64,000 nt of DNA from Spirulina subsalsa PCC 9445 (GCF_000314005.1 NZ_JH980292.1:3198121-3262120); one strand, 5' to 3'; positions 54,531 through 63,881 are shown, numbered from the stretch's first letter. Made by a program: numbers and translations. Notes: a model not told the origin generated them from the sequence alone.

Positions 54531-54868
54531 TGTCGCCTCTGATTAAATTTAAACTTTACTACTTATTCTGTAGTACCCCATTAACGCCTAATATAGATCG
54601 GAAAGATTGCCCTGTAAATTCCCGTAAAATAACCCTAGGGACCATTTTGAGCCTGTGGAGTGAGATTCAATGCCTCTCTCGAAAGTAGGGCTTATTTCTT
54701 GACATCTGCCCCACCGTAAACGGACGGGGATTCCATCTATCTTTGGGAAAGTTCCTTAATATTAGGTTTTTTGTTACCTGCACGGTATTGTTCCCCAAAA
54801 TTTCCGATAAATTCTCAGCCTCCTGTTTTATGATGATGGGAGGTCTTTTAACAAAACTTTACATCACG
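54531..54868. other. Intergenic region with an IS200/IS605-like end hairpin
   Basis: The hairpin GCCCCACCGTAAACGGACGG, followed by GGATTCC, at about 54708-54734 recalls the 3' end of IS200/IS605 TnpB elements in cyanobacteria (CCCC..CCG loop CGG..GGGG). No tnpB is attached. An open frame extends the hydrolase gene 42 codons upstream but looks non-coding. Confidence 0.4.
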
Positions 54869-55768
54869 ATGGTTGCTATACAAAAAACGAACACCCTCGG
54901 GACTTTAGAAAAACATCCTTGGATTTGGCAGGGATACAAGACTTGCTACACGGTCCAAGGGGAGGGACAACCGTTAGTATTGATTCATGGCTTTGGGGCC
55001 TCGGTGGGACATTGGCGGAAAAATATTCCGGTGTTGGCCGCCCAAGGATATCGGGTGTTTGCTGTGGATTTGTTGGGGTTTGGGGATTCGGAAAAACCTG
55101 TGCTGGACTATAGCCTAGAGTTGTGGGAAGAACAACTGCGGGATTTTTGGCAGGAGTTTATTCAGGTGCCGACGGTGTGGGTGGGGAATTCTATTGGGGG
55201 ATTACTCAGCCTGATGTTGTTAACCCATCATCCTGAAATGGGACGGGGAGGGGTTTTAATTAATTGTGCCGGAGGCCTCAATCATCGCCCGGATGAGTTG
55301 AATTTTCCCTTACGGGTGATTATGGGAACCTTTACTAAGGTTGTGAATTCTCAAATCACTGGGCCGTTTTTGTTTAATATGATTCGCCAAAAGTCAAGGA
55401 TTCGTAATACTTTGTATCAAGTCTATTGCGATCGCGCCGCCGTCACCGATGAGTTAGTAGAAATGCTCTATTATCCCTCCTGTGACCCCAATGCACAAAA
55501 GGTTTTCGCCTCTATCCTCAGCGCCCCCCCTGGCCCCTCTCCCCAGGACTTACTCCCCCACCTGACTCACCCCTTGCTGGTGTTGTGGGGGGAAAATGAC
55601 CCCTGGACTCCCATTCAAGGGGCGAAAATCTATCAACAGTTGGCAGAACGTCAAGATTCTGTGACATTCCGCAGCATTCCCCGAGCCGGCCACTGTCCCC
55701 ATGATGAAAAACCAGAACAGGTGAATCATTTTATTAGCCAATGGCTTCAGGAATTGCCAGAAAGTTAG
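54869..55768 (+). CDS. Alpha/beta hydrolase
   Basis: 299 residues from MVAIQKTNTLGTLEKHPWIW. The fold is clear: LVLIHGFGASVGHWRKNIPV with the oxyanion HG-F-G, nucleophile VGNSIGGLLSLML, acid LLVLWGENDPWTPI and histidine RAGHCPHDEKPEQ. The lid region (RVIMGTFTKVVNSQITGPFL) is of moderate length. Similar hydrolases are common in cyanobacteria and plastids and some act on pheophytin or lipids. No substrate can be assigned. Confidence 0.9.
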   Translation: MVAIQKTNTLGTLEKHPWIWQGYKTCYTVQGEGQPLVLIHGFGASVGHWRKNIPVLAAQGYRVFAVDLLGFGDSEKPVLDYSLELWEEQLRDFWQEFIQVPTVWVGNSIGGLLSLMLLTHHPEMGRGGVLINCAGGLNHRPDELNFPLRVIMGTFTKVVNSQITGPFLFNMIRQKSRIRNTLYQVYCDRAAVTDELVEMLYYPSCDPNAQKVFASILSAPPGPSPQDLLPHLTHPLLVLWGENDPWTPIQGAKIYQQLAERQDSVTFRSIPRAGHCPHDEKPEQVNHFISQWLQELPES

Positions 55769-55814
55769 ATTTTGTTGGCCAAATCTTGATCCCCAAGGGT
55801 TGAGGGCGTGGTGT

Positions 55815-55853
55815 TGTGGAAAAATTCCCCAGTTTTTCCACAGCTTTTCCACA
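55815..55853. promoter_or_regulatory. Cluster of three DnaA-box-like TTTTCCACA sites
   Basis: TTTTCCACA occurs at 55834-55842 and 55845-55853 in tandem, 11 bases apart, and inverted at 55815-55823. A/T-rich sequence follows. The first two sites also form a 10-bp-stem hairpin (TGTGGAAAAA with its complement, 55815-55842), so an alternative reading is a terminator of the hydrolase gene. Confidence 0.45.
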
Positions 55854-55980
55854 AACTCAACCACAATTGTTAAATTTTGCTAAAGTGGATCAAAGCGTAA
55901 TACTTTGAAACATTTTTGGCGCTCGGCGCGACTGTTGCACTAGCGTTAAAAAGAAGGAACTAACGATCACTTGAGGATTT

Positions 55981-56688
55981 ATGGCACTCTATACGGCTTC
56001 AGCCTTGGCTTTTACGCCGCTAGCGTCTCAAGACCGCCTAGCGATTAAACAAGCTTGGCAAACGATTGGGCCCGATAGTTGCCCTCACGTTTACAACTTC
56101 CATATGCACACCACCTCCTCGGACGGGAAGTTACAACCGGAGCAGGTGATGGAACAAGCGGTGCAAATTGGTTTAAAGGGCATGGCGATCACCGATCACC
56201 ATACCGTGCGGGGCTACTATGGGGCTCAAGATTGGCTGAATCGAATGATTTGTAGTGATCACCCTTTAACCTTACCCCATTTGTGGACGGGGATTGAAAT
56301 TACAGCGCAATTGTTAGGGACGGATGTACATATCTTAGGCTATGCCTTTGATCCCACGGATCCCCGCCTCAACCCCTACTTGCAAGGCAGCGCACCGACG
56401 GGAGAAATGGCGGAAGCGGGGCGGGTGATTGGGGCGATTCAACAGGCCGGGGGATTAGTGGTGTTGGCGCACCCGGAACGCTATCGGTTGAGTGGGGATC
56501 AACTGATTCCGGCGGCGGTAGAATTGGGCATTGATGGGGTAGAAACCTATTATGCTTATCGGTCTACTAACCCTTGGCAACCGACACCGGACACGACGGA
56601 ACGGGTTAAGGGGTTAAGCGATCGCTATGGTTTATTTAATACCTGTGGCACGGATACCCACGGGACGAATCTACTCCTACGGATTTAA
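55981..56688 (+). CDS. PHP-domain phosphoesterase
   Basis: 235 residues. The metal-binding motifs of the PHP superfamily are complete: NFHMHTTSSDGKLQPEQ (motif I), GMAITDHHTVRGYYGAQ (motif II), a central glutamate in WTGIEITAQL, then VLAHPERYRL (motif III) and CGTDTHGTNL (motif IV). The architecture resembles bacterial YciV/RNase AM-like proteins, which act on 3'-phosphorylated or short nucleic-acid ends, but the substrate is inferred only from fold. GAGGA precedes the ATG. The next gene follows after 22 bases. Confidence 0.88.
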   Translation: MALYTASALAFTPLASQDRLAIKQAWQTIGPDSCPHVYNFHMHTTSSDGKLQPEQVMEQAVQIGLKGMAITDHHTVRGYYGAQDWLNRMICSDHPLTLPHLWTGIEITAQLLGTDVHILGYAFDPTDPRLNPYLQGSAPTGEMAEAGRVIGAIQQAGGLVVLAHPERYRLSGDQLIPAAVELGIDGVETYYAYRSTNPWQPTPDTTERVKGLSDRYGLFNTCGTDTHGTNLLLRI

Positions 56689-56710
56689 AGTCAACCATCA
56701 AGAGTTCTGA

Positions 56711-57709
56711 ATGAGTTTAGAGGATCGGGCGTTGGGTTGTGTGTTGGGGGCTTTGGTGGGGGATGCGGCCGGGGCAACCTTGGAGTTTTTGGGACATCAG
56801 CCCTCGGTTGAGGAGTGCGATCGCGCCCTCACGTTGCCCGGTGGTGGGGTTTTAAGTCTCGCCCCCGGACAGATTACCGATGATGGGGAACTCACCCTCT
56901 GTTTAGCCCAAGGATTAGCCACTAGCCCCCATTTTGACCTCGCGACTATTATTCAAGAGTATCTACGCTGGTATGATTCCCACCCCTTCGATATTGGATA
57001 CACCACAGCCACCGCTTTAAGGGCTTATCAGGGGGTAGCGCTGGAAGATTATCCCCGTATCCGGGCGGAAGTGGTCGCTCAGGTCTGTTCTGAGTCCAAA
57101 GCCAATGGTAGCCTAATGCGGGCGACTCCTTTGGCGGTTTGGGGGTATAGTTTAGAGGATGAAGTGTTAGCCGATTATGCGATCGCCGATTCCGCCATTA
57201 CCCACCCCCATCCTAGCTGTGGTTATGGAGTCGCTTGTTATTGTTTGGCGATCGCCCACTTGCTAAAACAAGACGGAGATCCCCAGGGAGCCTTCCACCG
57301 TGCGAAACAATGGCTAAACACCCCCAAACCCCACCCCAACGCCCAACAAGAAGTTCTAAGCTGGCTCAACGATGCCCAAAATAATCACAACATCCCCTAT
57401 TCCCCCCAGATTGGTTTTATTAAAATTGCCTTTACCCATGCCTTCCGTCACCTTCTCCATAGCCACAGCTATCTAGAAGCCATCCGTGAAACCTTACAAG
57501 GAGGCGGAGACACCGACACTAACGCCTGTATTGTTGGGGGAATGATGGGGGCATTATACGGCGCATCTTCCATTCCTGAGCCTCTAAAATATGGGGTTTT
57601 AACCAGTGATTCACGTCAGGGAAATTCTCCGCGCCCCTCATTTTTACATCCCCAACAAATCCACGACTTAGTAACTCAATTACTCACCATTCATTGTGCA
57701 TCTACTTGA
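56711..57709 (+). CDS. ADP-ribosylglycohydrolase family protein
   Basis: 332 residues. Family motifs are ALGCVLGALVGDAAGATLEF at the start, QITDDGELTLCLAQGLA with the metal-binding T-D-D, SKANGSLMRATPLAVW, ITHPHPSCGYGVACYCLAIA and LQGGGDTDTNACIVGGMMGA with the G-D-T-D-T that binds the second magnesium. DraG-like enzymes remove ADP-ribose from proteins or related molecules. It has 22 bases to the PHP gene and 2 bases to the following SnoaL-like gene, suggesting one transcript. Confidence 0.93.
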   Translation: MSLEDRALGCVLGALVGDAAGATLEFLGHQPSVEECDRALTLPGGGVLSLAPGQITDDGELTLCLAQGLATSPHFDLATIIQEYLRWYDSHPFDIGYTTATALRAYQGVALEDYPRIRAEVVAQVCSESKANGSLMRATPLAVWGYSLEDEVLADYAIADSAITHPHPSCGYGVACYCLAIAHLLKQDGDPQGAFHRAKQWLNTPKPHPNAQQEVLSWLNDAQNNHNIPYSPQIGFIKIAFTHAFRHLLHSHSYLEAIRETLQGGGDTDTNACIVGGMMGALYGASSIPEPLKYGVLTSDSRQGNSPRPSFLHPQQIHDLVTQLLTIHCAST

Positions 57710-57711
57710 TC

Positions 57712-58095
57712 ATGACTCCCGCAGAAATCCGTGACCGTATCCACCAAGCCGCCGCCGCTTGTATAGCCCAAGATGGGCAAGCCTTCGCCGCCCTCTTTCA
57801 CCCCCACGGAGAGTTAATTTTACCCGGTTCTCGCATTGTGGGCAAAGAAGCAATCGAGCAAGTAACAACCAAATATTTAGGCACTTGTGAAAACATTAAA
57901 ATTCAGATTCAGCGTGTGATAGTAGAGGGTCTGCAAGCAGTGGTTGAATGGTTATGGTTAGATGAGAAAAAATCCGGTCAATTTAGTTATGCTGAAAATG
58001 CTATTGTTGTAGATTTTAAAGCAGGTTTAATTGTCCGTTGGCGGGAATACACCGATACAAAAACCCAGTTTTGTCCTTTAGAAAACATTTCCTAG
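57712..58095 (+). CDS. SnoaL/NTF2-like small protein
   Basis: 127 residues from MTPAEIRDRIHQAAAACIAQ. The cone-shaped NTF2/SnoaL fold is indicated by FAALFHPHGELILPGSRIVG, EAIEQVTTKYLGTCENIKIQ, VVEWLWLDEKKSGQFSYAEN and the closing IVRWREYTDTKTQF. Proteins of this fold act as isomerases, hydrolases or carrier partners; nothing specific can be said here. Starts two bases after the ADP-ribosylglycohydrolase stop. Confidence 0.75.
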   Translation: MTPAEIRDRIHQAAAACIAQDGQAFAALFHPHGELILPGSRIVGKEAIEQVTTKYLGTCENIKIQIQRVIVEGLQAVVEWLWLDEKKSGQFSYAENAIVVDFKAGLIVRWREYTDTKTQFCPLENIS

Positions 58096-58180
58096 AGTAA
58101 TTTGGGGGGAAAAGTGTAACCCAACATTGATGATATTTTATTGGGTTTCCTGCTCCACTGCACCCAACCTAGGACTAACT

Positions 58181-59053
58181 ATGTTTATAATGAAATCTGA
58201 ATGTGACTCATTGAGAGAGGTTTCCGCTTTGATTGCTGCTGCTGCCTTATCCTCCCCCACTACATCTCAGACCCAATGGCACTGGAAAACTTGGGAAGGT
58301 TTACCTTACCTGACCTGTGAACTGTTAAAAGACTGGTCACATGGTTTTTTTACCCAAGGCTTTTATCCCCATACACCTGAAACCTTAGTCGGTATTTTAC
58401 AACCCGAAGCTACCCCTTATCGACTCAAACAAGTTCACGGTAATCGAGTGTTAACACCTAGTGAAATTGAACGGGAAAAACAACAATTAACTGAGCAAGA
58501 ATTCCCCTCCGCCGATGGGAGTTTAACGGAAAGGGAAAACCAAGCGGTTTGGGTGGCCAGCGCCGATTGTACTCCGGTGTTAATTGGGGATGTGGCCACA
58601 GGACGGACGGCGGCACTCCATGCGGGATGGCGGGGAACCGCGCAAAAGATTGTCCCTGAAGCTGTCTCCCGTTTTCTCGCCTCGGGGAGCCAGTTAGATG
58701 ATTTGCGAGTGGCACTGGGGCCAGCCATTGCTGGGGAAGTTTATCAGGTGACGGAAGGGGTGGCGGCAGAGGTTGGCTCTAGTTTAATCAAAAATGGGGA
58801 AACAGAGGCATTAGAGGGGATTATAGAGCAGTTACAGAGCCTTTCTAGCCCCCCCATCCATCCCGATCCTGAGCCGGGACGGGTGCGTTTAGATGTGCGG
58901 CGGGTCAATGCCTTGCAATTAGAGCAGTTAGGGTTCACTCCGGAGCAAGTGGCGATCGCACCCTGTTGTACCTATCAACAACCCGATTACTTTTTCTCCT
59001 ACCGTCGCACGAACCAGAAAAAGGTGCAGTGGTCAGGCATTGTCAGCCGTTAG
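58181..59053 (+). CDS. pgeF: Peptidoglycan editing factor PgeF (multicopper/laccase-domain)
   Basis: 290 residues from ATG 58181, which has AGGA upstream; a TTG 18 codons earlier would be the alternative. Hallmarks are LKQVHGNRVL, VASADCTPVLIGDVATGRTA, ALHAGWRGTAQKIV with conserved H and C-site residues, VALGPAIAGEVYQV, and APCCTYQQPDYFFSYRR. PgeF/YfiH removes wrong amino acids from peptidoglycan precursors; related proteins were reported as purine nucleoside phosphorylases. The first 50 residues are variable. Confidence 0.93.
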   Translation: MFIMKSECDSLREVSALIAAAALSSPTTSQTQWHWKTWEGLPYLTCELLKDWSHGFFTQGFYPHTPETLVGILQPEATPYRLKQVHGNRVLTPSEIEREKQQLTEQEFPSADGSLTERENQAVWVASADCTPVLIGDVATGRTAALHAGWRGTAQKIVPEAVSRFLASGSQLDDLRVALGPAIAGEVYQVTEGVAAEVGSSLIKNGETEALEGIIEQLQSLSSPPIHPDPEPGRVRLDVRRVNALQLEQLGFTPEQVAIAPCCTYQQPDYFFSYRRTNQKKVQWSGIVSR

Positions 59054-59084
59054 CCCCGAGACGGGAAGCCCCGCGCTCTATAGG

Positions 59085-59247
59085 TAGGGCTTGCTGAATA
59101 AGTCCGAGAGTTGGGGAATCGGGAGTCGGGAGTCGGGAGTCGGGAGTCGGGAGTCGGGAATCGGGAGATTGCCTCTCCCCTGCTCCCCTGCTCCCCCTCC
59201 CCCGTTCCCTGTTTTCCACCCAGAGTCGAGTTATTCAGCAAGCCCTA
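59085..59247. repeat. Complete 163-bp element bounded by TAGGGCTTGCTGAATA inverted repeats
   Basis: Ends TAGGGCTTGCTGAATA (59085-59100) and TATTCAGCAAGCCCTA (59232-59247) are perfect inverse complements. Inside lie GGGAGTCGGGAGTCGGGAGT-type heptads (59119-59159) and a C-rich TCCCCTGCTCCCCTGCTCCC run (about 59175-59194). It has no coding capacity and is MITE-like. No clear target duplication: the flanks are CTATAGG on the left and GGTAACT on the right. Solo ends elsewhere suggest a family. Confidence 0.85.
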
Positions 59248-59393
59248 GGTAACTCATGAGCGTCGGGGGTACGTCCCAAGATTAGAACAAATGGTCAAAC
59301 TATGTTTAGAAATGTGTCAGATTTGAGAGAGGATGCAGAGGATTAAGGGAAAACGTGATACCTTCTAGGGCAGTTGGTTTATCATTCAATCTT

Positions 59394-59400
59394 AGGAGGA
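59394..59400 (+). promoter_or_regulatory. Shine-Dalgarno site deciding a TTG start
   Basis: AGGAGGA lies eight bases before the TTG at 59409 and defines the start of the small gene that follows. Confidence 0.65.
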
Positions 59401-59408
59401 CAAAGACC

Positions 59409-59621
59409 TTGGCTGCGAATGTTTCTGAAAACACTCCCGATATGTTCCAAGAGGATCTGAGTGAGTATGTGGCTCATCTACAACTTCACATGGCGTTACA
59501 AGCACGCAACTTAGTTCCTTCCTTGAATCCCTCTCTCCATTCCCTAGAAGATAGTCGCCAGCAATTACTCCACGAAACTCAAGCCAATTTTGAGAAACTC
59601 ATCTCTCGTCAAACTGCCTAG
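59409..59621 (+). CDS. Small hypothetical helical protein, TTG start
   Basis: 70 residues from the TTG preceded by AGGAGGA. The sequence is hydrophilic and helical (EDLSEYVAHLQLHMALQARN, then LHSLEDSRQQLLHETQANFE). No membrane segment, cysteine or known motif. A longer frame exists upstream, but the ribosome site favours this start. It is convergent with the first chemoreceptor gene. Function unknown. Confidence 0.6.
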   Translation: MAANVSENTPDMFQEDLSEYVAHLQLHMALQARNLVPSLNPSLHSLEDSRQQLLHETQANFEKLISRQTA

Positions 59622-59690
59622 TAATCCCGTTTTGTTGATCCCGGTTTGTCAAGCTCTCTGAATTGGACAAGATTGGGAGATAACCTACAA

Positions 59691-61133
59691 TCAAACTAGA
59701 TTTTGTAAGTTTTGAGCAGCTTCGTTGAGTTGCTGTGTGCTAATTTTTGTTTGTGCGATGCCACTGACGGTCTGGACAGTGGCTTCATTAATGCTGTTGG
59801 TTGCCTTAACCACTTGTTGAATAGCAATAGACTGTTGAACGGTAGTTGAGGAAATATGTTGATTGCTCACCACAATATTTTCCACCGCGTCTGCTACTTT
59901 AATAAAAACGGTAGCGGTTTCTTCCCCCAAATCAACCCCAGTGTCGATTGTTTGTACTCCTTGATTCATCACAATAATGGTTGAACTGATGGATCCTTGA
60001 ATCTTTGTGGCAAGGGTATTAATTTTAGCGGCCGACTGCTTACTTTGATCCGCCAGTTTGCGAATTTCTGAAGCCACCACATTAAAGCCTTTGCCATACT
60101 CCCCAGCGCGCACAGCTTCCACCGAAGCATTTAAGGCTAACATATTGGTTTGAGCGGCGATATTTGTCACCACTCCGGCTATATTACTGATTTGATCCGT
60201 GTTCTCTTTTAATTGTTCAATTTGTGCAGTAATCGTAGCAATTTGTTGTTGTAATTGACTCATACTCAGGCGGTTTTTTTGTACTACTTCTTTCCCTTGT
60301 GCGGCAAGGTTAAGGGTTTGTTTTGCTTCACTTAAGGCATTGTCGGCTTGTTCGGCACATTTGCGCGCTGAAGCGCTTAACTCATCAATAGTCGCTGTAG
60401 TTTCGTGAATAGAACTCGCTTGGTGATTGGCGAGGGATTCATGTTGAGCGGCGGCTGTAGCGATTTCGGCCGATGAACTGGCGATCGCACCTGTTACCTC
60501 TTCAATAGGTCGCATAATTACCTTACTCACAGTCCAAGATACCCAAGAACCCACCCCAATAGTTAAAAACATCCCAAACCAATTCATGAAGTTAATCCAG
60601 AATTCTATTCGTTTTACGGTTTCTTCTCGCTGGGCTAAAAGTTCGTCTTCAACGGTTGCCATTTCTGCAATTTTTGCCCGAATCTGTTCCATAATTTGGT
60701 TGCCTATTCCAGAGGAAATATGATTAATCAGCACGTCTTCCTGACCAGCTTGTTTGAATTGAATTGTTTTTCTTAGATCCTCAAATTTAGAGTTTTGTAG
60801 CACTCGTAACTCTGATAATCGCTGCACCTGATCCGGAATAGTTGCCATGTTACTTTCGAGGTTTCTAAAATATTCTGGAGCCAGCACTTGAGCTTGATAG
60901 TAAGGTTCAAGAAAGCTTTCGTTTCCCGTTAATAAAAAACCCCGTTCCCCCGTTTGCGCATCTACCAGATTTTTTTCAAGCAATCTTAAGTTCAATTTAA
61001 CTTCATAGGTATGAATAACCCAATCTCTCGCTTCTTTAGAAATCCTGTTTCCCCATTCCTCCGCGATGGCGTTGATGCTGACTAAGACAAACACTAAGCT
61101 AAAGCCTAAAGGGACAACCTGTTTAATTTTCAT
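59691..61133 (-). CDS. Methyl-accepting chemotaxis protein with CHASE3-like sensor
   Basis: 480 residues. TM1 (about 9-25) and TM2 (about 188-208) enclose a periplasmic helical domain with LLEKNLVDAQTGERGFLLTG, the CHASE3 signature. The cytoplasmic signalling tip is [20 protein letters not shown], followed by [20 protein letters not shown]. There is no clear HAMP and no C-terminal methyltransferase-binding pentapeptide. It shares its C-terminal pattern ([19 protein letters not shown]) with the receptor at 62376-63881. In cyanobacteria such receptors usually control type IV pilus phototaxis, but no pil or che genes are visible here. Confidence 0.9.
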   Translation of the reverse strand: MKIKQVVPLGFSLVFVLVSINAIAEEWGNRISKEARDWVIHTYEVKLNLRLLEKNLVDAQTGERGFLLTGNESFLEPYYQAQVLAPEYFRNLESNMATIPDQVQRLSELRVLQNSKFEDLRKTIQFKQAGQEDVLINHISSGIGNQIMEQIRAKIAEMATVEDELLAQREETVKRIEFWINFMNWFGMFLTIGVGSWVSWTVSKVIMRPIEEVTGAIASSSAEIATAAAQHESLANHQASSIHETTATIDELSASARKCAEQADNALSEAKQTLNLAAQGKEVVQKNRLSMSQLQQQIATITAQIEQLKENTDQISNIAGVVTNIAAQTNMLALNASVEAVRAGEYGKGFNVVASEIRKLADQSKQSAAKINTLATKIQGSISSTIIVMNQGVQTIDTGVDLGEETATVFIKVADAVENIVVSNQHISSTTVQQSIAIQQVVKATNSINEATVQTVSGIAQTKISTQQLNEAAQNLQNLV

Positions 61134-61541
61134 GGTGCATTATTCCAATATATTGGAGTTTGGTCATGTTTTAAGCTCATGACCTTTAAATCGTAGTATA
61201 AGACTCTTTACTAAATGAGAAATTAAATATGCTTTTTTTTTAAGTTTCTTCTGGCTTTAAAAAAACTTTTAACAAGTGCGTCAAGCTTTACGAAAAATTG
61301 ATTGAGTGTTTTCTCTGAGTTTTTGTAAAGATTAAACGATCCCAAATCTAGTAAAAATACTGTTTAACCGACTCATCAGATCAAATTTTTTAGGTCACGA
61401 ATTATAATCAAATGATGGAGAGAAGTGTTATGAGAAATGGCTCATTTTTCTCAGACAATTGACTTAAGTTGCCCTTTTGTTCACCAAGTCCTAAGCTAAA
61501 ATGGGGACTAGACCATTCTTTTCTTGATCTATATATTAACG
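61134..61541. other. Divergent A/T-rich intergenic region
   Basis: No gene or clear repeat is visible. It should hold promoters of the chemoreceptor (minus) and matrixin-like gene (plus). Confidence 0.45.
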
Positions 61542-62300
61542 GTGATCCAAACCTTCCTAAAACGCCAGCAAGGTCTGCAATTTATCGCTTTTATATTTTT
61601 TGGGCTATGTTTAGCATTAGGGCTGTTCCTGCTTCAAATAGCCGCCTCTAGTACAACAATTAACAGCCCCTTCACCCCCAAAATTCATCCCCTACCGCCC
61701 TCCTTAGCGCAATGGTCAGATCCCGAGGGCAGTGGGGATTATTTTGAGGAAATCGAACGAACTCCGGCCGGGTATTTGGTCTGGTCACGGTTTCCTGTCA
61801 GGGTGTATCTTGAACCTGTACCGGAGAAGGGGGATGATCAAGGTCAAAAGTGGATTGATGCCATTCATCAGGCAATGGAGGAGTGGGGGGAATACTTGCC
61901 TTTAGTGGAGGTGGAGGAGCGGGACCAGGCGGATATTGTTTGGTTGCGATCGCGCCCTCCCATTCGCCCCACCCTTGACCGAGACAACCGCCGTCTAATC
62001 ATCCCCCACAGCCGGAACGCCGAGGCTACCTATGAATTCGACTTTCAGGACAACACCCTGATTCATCGCTTCATCATCCAACTCACCCCCCACCAAAGCC
62101 CCCATCTCACCCTTGGCACGGCCCGTCATGAATTAGGCCACGCCCTGGGCATTTGGGGTCACAGTCCCCTCGAAGGGGATGCTCTCTATAGCACCCAAGT
62201 CCGCACCCCTCCCCCCATTTCTCCTCGGGATGTGAACACCTTAAAAAAAATCTATCAACAACCCACCTTATTAGGTTGGAGACTGGAAGAATTAGGCTAA
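61542..62300 (+). CDS. Matrixin-like (metzincin) zinc protease, membrane or secreted
   Basis: 252 residues from a GTG at 61542 (a TTG at 61524 is an alternative). An N-terminal hydrophobic segment (FIAFIFFGLCLALGLFLLQI) would anchor or export it. The catalytic motif TARHELGHALGIWGHSPLEG has the metzincin H-E-x2-H-x2-G-x2-H spacing (HELGHALGIWGH). DALYSTQVRTPPPISPRDVN follows in place of the classical Met-turn methionine. The mature part starts with a basic and proline-rich region. It lies between two chemoreceptor genes on the other strand. Substrate unknown. Confidence 0.82.
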   Translation: MIQTFLKRQQGLQFIAFIFFGLCLALGLFLLQIAASSTTINSPFTPKIHPLPPSLAQWSDPEGSGDYFEEIERTPAGYLVWSRFPVRVYLEPVPEKGDDQGQKWIDAIHQAMEEWGEYLPLVEVEERDQADIVWLRSRPPIRPTLDRDNRRLIIPHSRNAEATYEFDFQDNTLIHRFIIQLTPHQSPHLTLGTARHELGHALGIWGHSPLEGDALYSTQVRTPPPISPRDVNTLKKIYQQPTLLGWRLEELG

Positions 62301-62356
62301 GGAATAGGGAATAGACATCTCCCCCTCTCCCCTGCTCCCGACTCCCCCCTCTAGCC
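62301..62356. repeat. Short C-rich repeat block
   Basis: GGGAATAGGGAATAG, then CCCCCTCTCCCCTGCTCCCG and CCCCCCTCTAG; a short relative of the other blocks. Confidence 0.55.
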
Positions 62357-62375
62357 TGAATTAATCAGCCTTAGT

Positions 62376-63881
62376 TCAGACCATATTTTTCAACGACTGG
62401 GCCGCCTCATTGAGTTGCTGAGTCCCTAACTTGGTTTGACTAATCCCAGAAGCAGTTTCTTTCGCGCCTTGATTAATGGTGTTCATGGCCTCAATAACCT
62501 GTTGAATAGCTACAGACTGCTGCTTGATGTTGAGGGAAATTTGCTGATTGCTTAACACTACATTATTCACCGCTTGGGCAACTCCGGCAAAAGCATCGGC
62601 GGTGCTTTGGGTGATTTGTACCCCACTTTCTACGGTGCGAGTGCCTTCGTCGGTGACTATGACGGTGGAGTTGATGGAATTTTGAATCTCTCGCACTAAA
62701 TCATTAATTTTTCCGGCGGATTGCTTACTCTGATCCGCTAGTTTACGGATTTCTGTGGCCACGACGGAAAATCCTCGACCATGTTCTCCCGCACGCACAG
62801 CCTCTACTGCCGCGTTGAGGGCTAACATATTGGTCTGATTGGCTAAATCCGATACCAGTTGGGAAATTGAGCCAATTTGGGTGGTCTGTTCACTCAGACG
62901 AAGAATTTGCTCCGCGATCGCTTCTACTTTTGTCCGCAACAAGTGCATCCGTTCTAAAGTCTGATCCACAGCTTGGGTTCCCCCATCCGACAACTGCAAC
63001 GCCTGACGAGCCGCACTGGTAGCGGCTTCCGCCTGTTCAGAAGACTGGCGAGCCGATACCCCTAATTCATCCATCGTGGTAGTGGTTTGATTTACTGAGG
63101 CCGCCTGTTGACTAGCGGTTCTTTCTTGTTGCTCAATGGTTGAAGCAATTTCACTGGTGGAACTAGCCAGACTGTTGGCGGTGGAGTTCATCCTTTGGGA
63201 AATAGTATGAATGACCCACCCCGCAACCCCAACAGCAATCACAACCGATAAAATCGTGGCCGCTAGAACGATAGTCACCAGTAAATTTAAACTTTGTTCA
63301 CTAGAGCGAGCATTTTCTTGAAGAATCTCCTGTTCACGAGCTTTTAAACGATTCAAGAGGTTCGTAATGGCTTCTGATTGGCTGCGTCCCTGGTCAGTAC
63401 GCCAGCGTTCAATGGCTTCTGGGGTTCTCCCCTGATCGACTAAAACAATTAAATTATTGTTAATCTGTTCTAAAGCTGTGAGTTCTGCGCGAATTTGAGC
63501 AAAGGTTTGTTGTTGCTGAGGATCTAGCATGATGCGATTTAGGGTTTGTATCTCCTGTTGCGCCAAACTTTGAGCCGTTCGGTAGGAACTGAGGGAAATA
63601 CTATTGCGATCCAATAAATATCCCCGCACGGCTCTAGACATGACTTGTACATTAAAGCCAAAATTGCCAATGGCTGATTCGATCTGAGTTCGCGCTACAA
63701 GGTCATTAGAATTTCTCTGGACAACTTGTGCTTGTGCCACAATCAGAATCGCTGAAATAATCCAGAGAAACAATGGAATGGAATAGCCTAGAATAATCCA
63801 ATTGCGTAGTCGGAAGTCGGAAAAGTTTTGTGACAGTATAAAACTACTGGGTAAATTGAGATGATGAGATTTATCTTGCAT
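62376..63881 (-). CDS. Methyl-accepting chemotaxis protein
   Basis: 501 residues. TM1 (about 31-52, [19 protein letters not shown]) and TM2 (about 204-227) enclose a 150-residue helical periplasmic domain ([20 protein letters not shown]), similar to the CHASE3/4HB type. The signalling region has [20 protein letters not shown] and [20 protein letters not shown]. The C-terminus [19 protein letters not shown] is nearly the same as in the receptor at 59691-61133. No HAMP or NWETF-like pentapeptide. Upstream DNA beyond 63882 has no complete gene in the window. Confidence 0.92.
   Translation of the reverse strand: MQDKSHHLNLPSSFILSQNFSDFRLRNWIILGYSIPLFLWIISAILIVAQAQVVQRNSNDLVARTQIESAIGNFGFNVQVMSRAVRGYLLDRNSISLSSYRTAQSLAQQEIQTLNRIMLDPQQQQTFAQIRAELTALEQINNNLIVLVDQGRTPEAIERWRTDQGRSQSEAITNLLNRLKAREQEILQENARSSEQSLNLLVTIVLAATILSVVIAVGVAGWVIHTISQRMNSTANSLASSTSEIASTIEQQERTASQQAASVNQTTTTMDELGVSARQSSEQAEAATSAARQALQLSDGGTQAVDQTLERMHLLRTKVEAIAEQILRLSEQTTQIGSISQLVSDLANQTNMLALNAAVEAVRAGEHGRGFSVVATEIRKLADQSKQSAGKINDLVREIQNSINSTVIVTDEGTRTVESGVQITQSTADAFAGVAQAVNNVVLSNQQISLNIKQQSVAIQQVIEAMNTINQGAKETASGISQTKLGTQQLNEAAQSLKNMV

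Noticed and set aside
59050-59241. 63-codon minus-strand open frame with [11 protein letters not shown]
   Set aside because: Again a translation of the heptad repeat element.
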